Assembly (NCBI GenBank): GCA_900617975.1
Contig: UZAE01001651.1
Span: 1 to 12,170, forward strand
Source: Rodentolepis nana
Taxonomy: Eukaryota; Platyhelminthes; Cestoda; Cyclophyllidea; Hymenolepididae
Direction of reading: 5' to 3'
Length of the DNA stretch: 12,170 nt
The translations under genes and the position numbers were made by a program. This document shows positions 6,701-12,170 of the stretch, in pieces. The notes below the pieces were generated by a model. The model saw nothing but the letters and a program-made list of their open reading frames with translations, was not told the origin of the DNA and ran no database searches. How positions within the stretch are numbered: the stretch's first letter is position 1; each line of letters starts with the position of its first letter.

Positions 6701-9477
6701 TTCCTGATGGCCTGAACAGCTTCTGACATGCTTGGAACAGTTGAGGCGTCGCATTCAAATGAATACAATTTACCAAATAGGGCTTCAATAGTTGTTTCGT
6801 GGATGTTTTTCAGCGATTCTCGACTTCTCCGAAGACCATCGCAAACCTCAAGAGCTGTCGTAGCTTCAGATCCTCCTTTCAAAGACGCAAAGTTTCGACT
6901 TTCCAATTCTGCTCGGAAGCCGTCTACTTCTCTAACGAACTCCTTGAATCTATCTTCGATAATTTTGTGAGAATTCGCTTTCTCTTTAATCGATCTTTCA
7001 AGTTGATCCATTTGACATTGGATAGAATTCCGGATTCCATCTAAGGTAGCTAACTTCTCCTTAGCTCCAGATTTTCTTGAAAATGGCTCAAGACTATCCT
7101 TTTCCCACTGATTTAGCCTTGATTTGAGTTGTATGTGATTGTCATTTAAAGTCTGAATGTTGCTTGAACTCTGGGCTTCAATAGTTGCTTGCTGGACACT
7201 GTGCTGAAATTCTTCGAGCCAGGTTTGAAGACTTTGAATTTCAAGTTCATGCCCTGTCCTTTCAGCGATCACTTCTTCGATGGCTTTAATTAATGAGTCC
7301 AGACGATGTACGCTGAGATTTTCCCACTTATTTAGAAGAGGCGAACTATTCAAAGCTGATGGATTAGAACTCAGGATTGAACGAACCTTGGTTGATAAGT
7401 TATTACCAACAGGTACTCGATTTTTCAAGCGTTGAAGTCTTACTAGCATCTCCTCCGCCTCTTCCACCGGCGCGTACCTATATCGGGGTTCGATATCATC
7501 CATGTCTTTGCTTAATTGATCATAGATATCTTCCAGCATCGGCAAAAGTTGTTTTAATTCTCGTTCCTCGGAAACATAAACCTCCCATGTCAGAGTGGCT
7601 TTAGCAATTCCTGCTTTAGCCGAATTGACGAAGTTTTGAAGTTCCTCCATTCTCTCGCAAATTTCATCAATATTGGAGAGCGAAAACGCTCCCATTACAG
7701 TAGTACTAGCGTCTCGCATTAATTTATCAACTTTTCTGATCTGCTGAGGTAGCCAGGACCGCTCTAAATCTTTAGACTTCTGAAGACCTTCCATTCTTGC
7801 TGTTTGAGAGCTTTCAAAATCCAGTGTCGGAGTACGACCTGAACTTTCAAGATCTCGTGCCACTGATTGAAATGCTTTTAATTGAATCTCTGAATCTGCC
7901 ATCCAAATATCAGCAGCTTCTATAGCACTTTCCAGAGATTCACGTGCCTTTAGAAGGCCTTCACGGTAGATATTCAATTGACTTTGAAGTTTTGTTAAGA
8001 GCTCCTCAACAAATGGCGTTGAAAATGAATCTGAATACTGTTGAATATCCTTGAATTTGCTTACTATGCCAGGCATCAAACTTTCTTTTTCCAAAATGGG
8101 AGGCTCCATTATAGAAGTGCCCTCTGCGATTGCTAGATCCTCTTCTAGCAATTCTATGGTTTCAAGCCGCTTTTTCAACTCCTCCACCTTTCGTATTGGA
8201 AGTCGAAATTGAACGTTTTGTTGAATTGCAGCGATATTCACATTAACAGCCTCTCGGGCTGTTGAGATAGACTTATTCAGTTTTTCAAGTTGAGAAGTTA
8301 TCTGCTTCAGGGCAGACTTCAGAGATTCAAGTTTGTTTTGGCACTCTGAAATCATTTTGGACGCTTCCGATGTTAAATCCTGCAGTCGGTCACTCGTTTT
8401 AACCTTCGATGTTTGAGAAACTATTCGTTTGACCCGAGCCGCCGCAGTACTATAAATTCCTTCTGACTCTTTCAATTTCGCCTGAATAGCCGCAATTTCT
8501 TGTGGTGAACTTATCTCTTCACTTCTTTCGATGAGATCCGAAATTTTATCGATTTCCACCTCTAAGTTCGATATCTCTTTCTGAAGTTCCAAGCAAAGAT
8601 CATCCATCACTGTTGCCTTTGCAGTGACCTCTAAATTCACTTTGTCTAACCGTTTAGACAATTCATTGAGGCATTCCGGAAGGGATTCAGTAAGCTTTCC
8701 AAGGAATTGTGGAGCCACTCGTGGTTCCATGTAAGCCCTCTGGAGATCTTTAACGGCAGACGAAAAGCCATCCACTAAATTCTGGCCTTCTTGATTGAGA
8801 TCAGTTGAAAGCGATCTAATTTCATTCAGAAGGTCGTCAGGTCCTCTTGATCTCTTCGATTTAATCAAACCTTCTAGCTTCTCATTAGACTGCTCAATTA
8901 TCTTTTTCGCAAGGTGAAACGTTGTGTTTAAAATTATTGAATTTCGAACGATTTCAGTTTGCATTGTTTCAGCTTCCTCGACTTTAGATTTCATTTCATC
9001 AGCTTGCTTTTCCTCAGCTTCAAGTAAATCTTCTACATCTTTACCAAGACGACCACATAGAAGACGCATTTCTGCCAACTTTGAATCAATTCCTGAAGAA
9101 AATCGACTTTTTAGATTTTCCAATGTTGTAGCATAGCTGGATTCTTTCTGCCTAATTGAATCGATGGTCTCTGAAATCTGTTTTAGCTGCCTTAAACTAA
9201 CACTGGACGGATAATCCGGGTGATTACTTAAAATATCTGAATTTGCTTGCTCCAGGTGATGAGTAAATGCCTTGTAATGTTCTTGAAGGTCTGTCCAAAT
9301 GTGTCCTCTTCCCTCGAGTTGAGTAAACAGTTCTCTCTGAGTTACTTTTATTTGTGATATTCTATCCTGAAGTTCCGTAATTTCCTCCAAGTTGCCGCTT
9401 TTGGGTAGATTTCGTTGTTGGAACTGTCTAATTTGAGATAGACGCTTATGAACATCTTCTAGGCACCCATCAACTTC
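689..9477 (-). CDS. Giant spectrin-repeat cytoskeletal protein, multi-exon, 5'-partial (3' portion of gene)
   Basis: This is the only protein-coding gene I can support. The preferred join on the minus strand is 9477-5575, 5160-4651, 4601-4284, 4243-3998, 3926-3747, 3698-3558, 3519-3169, 3098-2887, 1773-1500, 1464-1321, 1282-1143, 906-835, 758-689. It totals 6,561 bases, or 2,186 codons plus a stop. Every junction is GT-AG and phase-compatible. The product is rich in Glu, Lys, Leu, Gln and Ser, with heptad patterns and regularly placed Trp residues as in spectrin repeats. Known giants of this type (nesprin/MSP-300, plakins, dystrophin) link actin, microtubules or the nuclear envelope. The absence of a visible KASH tail, EF hands, GAS2 or ZZ domain prevents assigning it to one of them. 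A nesprin-like or other flatworm-specific spectrin-repeat giant is my best inference. The N-terminus lies beyond the right edge. The last two exons are the least certain. Confidence 0.85.
835..906 (-). CDS. Candidate cassette exon L (72 nt)
   Basis: The acceptor is TCGAATTAATTTAG and the donor is TGTGG|GTAAGT (strong). It is phase 2 at both ends, so inclusion or skipping leaves the reading frame intact. It would encode RLEWVKSDRAW and then RISKMAFHCHIC. No in-frame stop occurs. The composition differs somewhat from the coiled-coil exons, so I rate it as probable or alternative rather than certain. Confidence 0.45.
1143..1282 (-). CDS. Exon K: 46 codons plus 2 bases
   Basis: The acceptor is ACGATTTTCTATAG before CTA-TCA-CAA. 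The donor must be AGA-AG|GTAGTC, because the unspliced frame reads TAG at once; it leaves phase 2. The peptide has QESPRGISEVSSNRSL, then a helix TEVLSDLLQTVRHMKSD followed by VDQADRRADR. Everything downstream of this exon is ambiguous. Confidence 0.8.
1321..1464 (-). CDS. Exon J: 48 codons, coiled-coil
   Basis: The acceptor is AAATAGCACATCTAG before GAG-GTT-AAG. The nearer upstream AG would bring in an in-frame TAG, so this one is used. The donor is CGA-GAG|GTTAGT. Both ends are phase 0. The peptide has EVKKEGDRLKSLQATFLKL and then ELEKLQAEYRRLLMRKDPRE, a strongly charged helix. The upstream intron is 35 bases and the downstream one 38. Confidence 0.86.
1500..1773 (-). CDS. Exon I: 1 base plus 91 codons, spectrin-like repeat
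   Basis: The acceptor is CAATACCCACTTTGTAG before T-CTA-AGA (phase 2, fitting exon H). The donor is GTG-GAA|GTAAGT (phase 0). The peptide begins LRGGTSQSPNHLSSTEIEQ. It continues with RMEATIAKLRSLVDNLQK, then NDWQNYNSNVDSFRKWLH, a clear repeat core. Reading on upstream or downstream without splicing gives non-helical sequence, which supports both boundaries. Confidence 0.87.
2511..2523. repeat. Perfect G/C palindrome CCGCCC-T-GGGCGG
   Basis: Six-base arms around a single T, set between very A+T-rich DNA and the near-palindrome TTTTCGGAAAA just downstream. It could be a transposon end or a hairpin; no function can be assigned. Confidence 0.6.
2611..2632 (-). CDS. Candidate micro-exon 2 (22 nt)
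   Basis: The acceptor is TTCCTTTCTCGTGATTTTAG before AACTCC and the donor is GGAGGA|GTAAGA. It enters in phase 1 and leaves in phase 2, so it joins the 23-nt candidate to exon I without a frame change. It would add ELLMCTE and part of the following codon. The two together are 45 nt (15 residues). The support is phase and splice motifs only. Confidence 0.33.
2832..2854 (-). CDS. Candidate micro-exon 1 (23 nt)
   Basis: It is bounded by a good acceptor (ATCGGTTGTTTCTAG) and donor (TTCG|GTAAGC), and begins after an intron of only 32 bases. It enters in phase 2 and leaves in phase 1, encoding roughly AWSLCSSF. Spliced straight to exon I it gives an immediate stop. Spliced to the 22-nt candidate at 2611-2632 it keeps the frame. 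The evidence is splice signals and phase only; it may be chance. Confidence 0.35.
2887..3098 (-). CDS. Exon H: 70 codons plus 2 bases, spectrin-like helix
   Basis: The acceptor is CTGTCATCATTTTAG before GCA-AAG-ATA (phase 0). The donor is AAT-GC|GTAAGT, leaving phase 2. This is the first break from the phase-0 pattern of the upstream exons. The peptide includes MDWQYFRRLLRQIQLYLDD and ends RLEDFSIQLTNSAN. The next secure exon (I, starting 1773) accepts phase 2. Two micro-exon candidates lie between them. Confidence 0.87.
3169..3519 (-). CDS. Exon G: 117 codons, spectrin-like repeat
   Basis: The acceptor is CATTCCACTTTCCTTAG before GGC-CAT-CTT; the exon begins five codons upstream of the first ATG. 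The donor is ATT-CCA|GTAGGT. A second GT four bases later would leave phase 1, which does not fit exon H, so the first is chosen. The peptide has FNRMTSELESWLRQCKRR and ends YQSLEEKFENLTKSKIP. The F-x-R-M-x-x-E-L-E-x-W-L pattern is characteristic of nesprin- and plakin-type spectrin repeats. Confidence 0.88.
3558..3698 (-). CDS. Exon F: 47 codons, second part of the repeat
   Basis: The acceptor is CCTCAATAATACTAG before GCT-ATC-GAA, and the donor is CTT-AAG|GTAAGA. Both ends are phase 0. The peptide starts AIEALVPSKRGELKNVETEI, passes a Ser-rich turn (HSSSKSPDS), and ends FNKLNVLEARLK. It lies between introns of 48 and 38 bases. Confidence 0.85.
3747..3926 (-). CDS. Exon E: 60 codons, first part of a spectrin-like repeat
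   Basis: The acceptor is CGTTTACACTTTAG before AAA-ATA-AGT, and the donor is ATG-AAA|GTGAGT. Both ends are phase 0. The peptide reads KISEYERRLALWTEIKERK, then ANLVKWLDATEQKVSES, and ends VWGRQMEEMK. The W-x(11)-W-L spacing is typical of spectrin repeats. Together with exon F it makes 107 codons, one repeat length, so a 48-base intron appears to split the repeat. Confidence 0.88.
3998..4243 (-). CDS. Exon D: 82 codons, Thr/Ser-rich segment
   Basis: The acceptor is TAGTTGTTTTATAG before ACT-CTT-CAG, and the donor is CCT-GCG|GTAAGT. Both ends are phase 0. The peptide begins TLQTELNTGLALQQAVADE (helical). It passes through a Thr/Ser-rich stretch (NTTSTLIPITTP) that may be a hinge between repeats, then returns to WHSSIMCAVTTLYELTKSL. 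No start codon is expected because it is an internal exon. Confidence 0.85.
4284..4601 (-). CDS. Exon C: 106 codons, one spectrin-repeat-sized module
   Basis: The acceptor is GATGTTTCTATAG before TTC-ATA-GAG, and the donor is TTG-AAG|GTAGCA. Both ends are phase 0. At exactly 106 codons it equals the canonical spectrin-repeat length. It contains MVDQCAVLRRDYGDD and a typical repeat core with Trp followed by FVNWMD. The flanking introns are only 49 and 40 bases long. The frame continues upstream of the internal ATG (codon 8) to the acceptor. Confidence 0.88.
4651..5160 (-). CDS. Exon B: 170 codons, helical linker/spectrin-like
   Basis: The acceptor is a pyrimidine-rich TTCCCTGTCGTTTAG; its TAG is an in-frame stop that forces the boundary at 5160. 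The donor is TTA-AGG|GTAGGT. Both ends are phase 0, matching exons A and C. The peptide opens NPRIGLNSFDEREGSL and contains DLRQELNHSLSLLQASMEKF and EVDKIDAEIGQLLSEV, amphipathic helices with long Ser/Thr-rich joins. It ends LAWLNGSDMLVQELR. It is longer than one 106-residue spectrin repeat, so it probably holds one repeat plus a linker. The internal ATG at 5034 is not a start, because the frame continues 42 codons upstream to the acceptor. Confidence 0.88.
5161..5574 (-). other. 414-base intron between exons A and B
   Basis: The donor is GTAAGT at 5574 and the acceptor is CCCTGTCGTTTAG at 5161. Both neighbouring exons are phase 0 and have in-frame stops just inside the intron. No internal exon, RNA gene or repeat is evident. 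The plus-strand frame at 5041-5286 is a shadow crossing the exon boundary. Confidence 0.8.
5575..9477 (-). CDS. Exon A: 1,301-codon spectrin-repeat/coiled-coil exon
   Basis: The exon is open throughout and phase 0 at both ends. The acceptor is TTCTATTTAG before GAA-GTT-GAT; the TAG of the acceptor is itself an in-frame stop, so the exon cannot start earlier. The donor is AAA|GTAAGT at 5574. Without splicing, translation runs on into the intron and stops near 5521. The ATG-less start means that residue 1 here is internal to the protein. Spectrin-repeat-type Trp anchors are seen at about residues 62, 524, 572, 629, 716, 749, 789, 947, 960, 1143, 1164 and 1288. Examples are LQTWLEEFQHSVQQ, QIAAWEEVISLCKNIDGW and SLRQWLVQW. 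No signal peptide or membrane segment is visible. The plus-strand open frames over this exon are shadows: they lack splice or domain support and run antisense to the helical protein. Confidence 0.93.
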
Positions 9478-9904
9478 CTAAATAGAAGGATAAAAGGGTC
9501 CTATTAATTGATGATTGATTTAAAACAGAAATTTCAATCAATTTTTATTGGCTGAAAATGTGATAGATTCAATTGATTGAAAATAATAGGCTCAATATTT
9601 CAATGAGTCATGGATTTTTAAGCGGTTTTGCTGGCGTCAAAACTTTATTTAAATTTTTATTTTATTTATTTTTTATGCAACCTACCAACTGTATAAAATA
9701 GGCGCGTAAATAAGATATTTAACATTTTACGATTAACGTTACTATTTTATTCATTTGCTGTTTATGCATATTTATAACCTAATCAAGACCGCCATTTGCA
9801 ACACTTTCCGTTGTGCTAGAAGCTTTCTGATGATCATTTTGAAAACTATGACATTTTATAAGTGGGTCATGACAACATTTCAAAATTACTTTCGCCTTGA
9901 GCAT

Positions 9905-10155
9905 CTGTTATGCACCTGTGGGACACGTTATCGCTGTGTGCGTCATCGTATGCCTGCATGTCTGCTCGCCAGGATTGGGAGGTGCGGCCGTACAACTCTG
10001 TGTGCAGTGACCGTACAAACAGTGACCAATCATCAACCTCTGCTTAACCTAATCCCCCATCCTGATCATGAGTAGCTCCCTGCGTGTACACACTTGATTC
10101 GCACTACCCGTACTGAATAAACGTGCTCCTTGCTACACGTCTGTTTCCTTTCATA
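9905..10155 (+). repeat. Diverged partial copy of the element interior
   Basis: It aligns by eye, in the same orientation, with about 11695-11877. Shared blocks include GGACACGT(T/C)ATCGC, ACCAAT, CTGAT(C/T)ATGA, AATAA(A/G)CGT(G/A)CTC and CT(G/A)TTTCCT in the same order. Divergence and indels are substantial. This suggests an old fragment of the same dispersed family. Confidence 0.5.
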
Positions 10156-10330
10156 GCTGGGCTATAGCTTAGCTGGTTCTGGGAGCCTAGCTAGATGTAG
10201 AAGAATTTGCCATTGAGATTTCCGAGCGAGTCAGTCAGGCTTTAATAAAGTAGCAATCCGCTACACACCCGAGTAAGGTGATATTTGGATGAAGGGAGTC
10301 CTTGTGACTCTGGGGATGCGGCAACCCCAA

Positions 10331-10389
10331 CCCCCCCCCCCCCTCCGCCATATTTTGATTCTGATTTCGCAAGGGAGGAGGGGGGGGGG
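10331..10389. repeat. C13 run and G10 run in inverted orientation
   Basis: A run of 13 C (10331-10343) followed by CTCC-type sequence is mirrored by GGGAGGAG plus a run of 10 G ending at 10389. The arms could pair into a G/C stem of roughly 15 bases around a loop of about 35. Each run could also form G-quadruplex or i-motif structure. Run lengths may be affected by sequencing error. Confidence 0.7.
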
Positions 10390-10638
10390 TGGATCCTTGC
10401 TTTGTGGGTCTAGCTAAAGTAATACCCCCTTTCTGTCAATTAAACTTAGAGGTTTATCTATTACACCTGATCTAGACTTCCCAAGGGTCGACAATAAGCC
10501 TGGCCTGTAGATGTTTCGTAATTGATTATTCCAGAATATATCCTATCAAATTCATGGAAAAAGTTACTGATGTGTACTCAATGTGATGAGCAACCATTTT
10601 TTTCAAATGGTAGGCGTTTTGATAGCTATCATTAATCA

Positions 10639-10718
10639 TTTAGCTGACTTCGGGCTTCACAGAGGGAAGGTTCATCAATTTAGCTGACTTCGGGCTTCAC
10701 AGAGGGAAGGTTCATCAG
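10639..10718 (+). repeat. Tandem duplication, two 40-bp units
   Basis: Units 10639-10678 and 10679-10718 share TTTAGCTGACTTCGGGCTTC and the following CACAGAGGGAAGGTTCATCA, apart from the last two bases. The right arm has only one counterpart. Confidence 0.9.
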
Positions 10719-10720
10719 TT

Positions 10721-10840
10721 GAAAAAAAGTCGAGAGGGGGAAGAGAGGAGTGTTTCAGATTAGAAGAAAGTCGAGGGGTGGGGAACAGAAGAGCGATTCA
10801 TAGAAGAAAGTCGAGGGGTGGAGAACAGAAGAGCGATTCA
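10721..10840 (+). repeat. Three consecutive 40-bp units (one diverged, two near-identical)
   Basis: Units 10761-10800 and 10801-10840 (TAGAAGAAAGTCGAGGGGTG onward) differ at one base, at about 10822. Unit 10721-10760 (GAAAAAAAGTCGAG onward) is a diverged relative and the closest match to the single right-arm copy. Confidence 0.85.
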
Positions 10841-11075
10841 CAGATTAAAAGAGGCAGATAGACACAAAGGTAGAGGAAAAGGTAAGGAAAGAGTCAGACA
10901 CACACAAATGCGGAGAAAAGGCGACATGAGTACCATGGGAGGGGTCGAATATGACATACAGAGGGGTCATGGTAGTTTGAAGTGAGAAGTCAACCGCCGG
11001 TTAATAGACTTTTTTGCCGTATGAGTATACATTGCCCAGGGTGCACCACGTGGAGGAAATTCTATCGCACACCCC

Positions 11076-11884
11076 ATGAACAGCCATTATTAACCCACTA
11101 ACGTTGCCATAAACGATCAAATTCCCTGTCCTGGCAATAATTTAATGCAGAAAAACGGTGAGTTCCTTGCTCTTAACAAAAGTTATCAGTGAACTTTGTG
11201 CGTAATTACTCAACTGACCATGAACCAGAGAGTTATTTGAGACAATTTTTCAACAGTCATCTGAGAATCTGACACACTCCCGGGGATTTTAATGCGTCCC
11301 TTAAATCCATACAATCTCATTTAATTCTTTTAAACCAAAATTGATATAGACCATAAATTTCAGAAATGGTTTCTAATAGCTTTGAAGTTGTTAAAGTCCT
11401 GATAAAAAAGGGCATGAAATGTCTGATGGATTTCCTGTTTGATTTGTGATCAGACAACAAATGAAGTGTATATGCGAAAAAATAACGTTAAGCAAATTTT
11501 CTTGCTTGTTAGTGTGAATTTCTTTGAATTACCCTTCTTACAGTGGTATCAACAATACATTCAACACGTTTGCATTTTAATTATCAAAAAATTGATATAG
11601 ACTTCAGATTATACTTCTGGCAGTATTCAGATAATATGTAGAGAGAGAAGTTTTCTTTTATGATAAATTAATTACCACAGTATTACCAAATTTACGGACA
11701 AACCCTCGAAGTTTGCTGGACACGTCATCGCCTAACGCGTGATTGCATGCACGCACAACCAATGGCCAATCAGAAGCCTTAGTCTGTTTAAGCGGATCCG
11801 CCATGCTGATTATGACTAACCTCTTACCACAATATGCTTCCCAAATAAGCGTACTCGGTGCCATACATCTATTTCCTCTATACC
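11076..11884. other. Interior of the inverted-repeat element, no gene
   Basis: A+T-rich and non-coding on inspection. About 11695-11877 is related to 9905-10155. The minus-strand frame at 11658-11864 is most likely chance: it lies inside the repeat and has no recognisable motif. Confidence 0.55.
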
Positions 11885-12170
11885 GGGGTGTGCGATAGAC
11901 TTACCTTCACGTGGTGCACCCTGGGCAATGTATACTCATACGGCAAAATAGTCTATTAACCGGCAGTTGACTTCTCACTTCAAACTACCATCACCTCACT
12001 CTATGCCATATTCGACTATTTTCACAGTACTCACCTCACCTTTTTTCTACCTTTGTGTTCGTCTCTTACATCTTTGAAACACTCTTCTGTTCCCCGCTCT
12101 CGACTTTTTTTCAATTTGATGTTCCTTCCCCTCTGTGAAGCCTGAAGGCAACTAAAGGGCTAATGATAAC
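11885..12170 (-). repeat. Right inverted arm of the element (at least 286 bp)
   Basis: Its reverse complement begins GTTATCATTAG, then passes CTTCACAGAGGGGAAGG, GAAAAAAAGTCGAGAG, AGTTTGAAGTGAGAAGTCAA and CATTGCCCAGGGTGCACCAC, the same order as the left arm. It holds a single copy of each unit that is duplicated on the left. Confidence 0.75.

Larger units (their letters stand above)
9478..10624 (-). other. Proximal part of a large upstream intron, repeat-bearing
   Basis: It begins at the acceptor TTCTATTTAG of exon A. No upstream exon or matching donor for it can be supported in the remaining window, so this intron is at least about 2.7 kb. Positions 9500-9760 are A+T-rich and featureless apart from a TATAAAAT string at 9692-9699. 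Positions about 9905-10155 resemble the interior of the inverted-repeat element further right. A C-run/G-run pair lies at 10331-10389. The plus-strand frame at 9755-10075 shows no domain and overlaps this repeat. Confidence 0.6.
10625..11075 (+). repeat. Left inverted arm of the element (about 451 bp)
   Basis: It pairs with the reverse complement of 11885-12170 from end to end but is about 165 bases longer, largely through 40-bp tandem duplications and a purine-rich insertion at about 10840-10920. The best-conserved part is about 10968-11075. Confidence 0.75.
10625..12170. mobile_element. Non-autonomous foldback/long-TIR element (right end at or beyond window edge)
   Basis: The left arm (10625-11075) and right arm (11885-12170) are inverted copies. 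The outer ends match as GCTATCATTA and, reverse-complemented, GTTATCATTA. The inner ends share TCTATCGCACACCCC. Over the inner 108 bases I count about 6 mismatches. The interior (11076-11884) has no transposase-like frame; the 68-codon minus-strand frame at 11658-11864 has no domain. This is the structure of a MITE-like or foldback DNA transposon. A target-site duplication cannot be tested because the right flank is missing. Confidence 0.72.

Noticed and set aside
7377..7604. Plus-strand open frames antisense to the large exon (also 5525-5857, 6728-7044 and 8924-9136)
   Set aside because: Shadows of a 1,301-codon coding exon, with no independent evidence.
9692..9699. TATAAAAT as a possible promoter
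   Set aside because: A chance match is likely in A+T-rich intron; no downstream gene on the plus strand.
9755..10075. Plus-strand open frame of 106 codons
   Set aside because: Overlaps a dispersed repeat; the translation has no recognisable motif despite several Cys residues.
10165..10187. tRNA-like A-box (TAGCTTAGCTGG) followed by GGTTCTGGGAGCC
   Set aside because: The A-box matches, but the B-box-like string is too close and does not fit the consensus; no cloverleaf could be built. It may be a SINE remnant at most.
11885..11912. Minus-strand GTGAAG|GTAAGT as the donor of an upstream exon
   Set aside because: Lies within the inverted arm; the left arm has GGAGGAAAT at this place and no coding frame leads into it.

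Overview
Eukaryotic (metazoan) genomic DNA. Nearly all coding signal lies on the minus strand, in one large multi-exon gene read from high to low coordinates. Exons join through canonical GT-AG introns, many only about 32-76 bases long, alternating with a few long repeat-bearing introns. A giant spectrin-repeat gene with such minimal introns, in an A+T-rich repeat-laden background, suggests a flatworm, most plausibly a tapeworm. That is inference; nothing here fixes the species.

Layout. Positions 1-646 are low-complexity flanking DNA with a GT tract and a pyrimidine tract. Positions 689-9477 hold the 3' part of the gene. A single intronless 3,903-base exon (5575-9477, 1,301 codons) is followed downstream by at least ten smaller exons, at 4651-5160, 4284-4601, 3998-4243, 3747-3926, 3558-3698, 3169-3519, 2887-3098, 1500-1773, 1321-1464 and 1143-1282. 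The C-terminal end is less certain; my preferred model adds 835-906 and ends at a stop in 689-758, with AATAAA signals just after it. Phase is compatible at every junction, giving about 2,186 residues within the window. The N-terminus lies beyond the right edge. The protein is almost entirely helical or coiled-coil, with degenerate spectrin-type repeats (W-x(n)-L-x-x-W-L patterns). It belongs with the giant cytoskeletal linkers (nesprin/MSP-300, plakin and similar), but no actin-binding, EF-hand, GAS2 or KASH domain is visible, so I give no gene symbol.

Positions 9478-12170 look like part of the next upstream intron. They carry a 1.5-kb element with long inverted arms (10625-11075 and 11885-12170), 40-bp tandem duplications in the left arm only, a diverged partial relative of its interior at about 9905-10155, and a C-run/G-run inverted pair at 10331-10389.

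The points most worth checking are a possible pair of micro-exons (23 and 22 nt) that restore the frame only when used together, alternative 3' ends for the gene, and the long foldback element in the intron. I found no tRNA, rRNA, CRISPR array or complete transposase.
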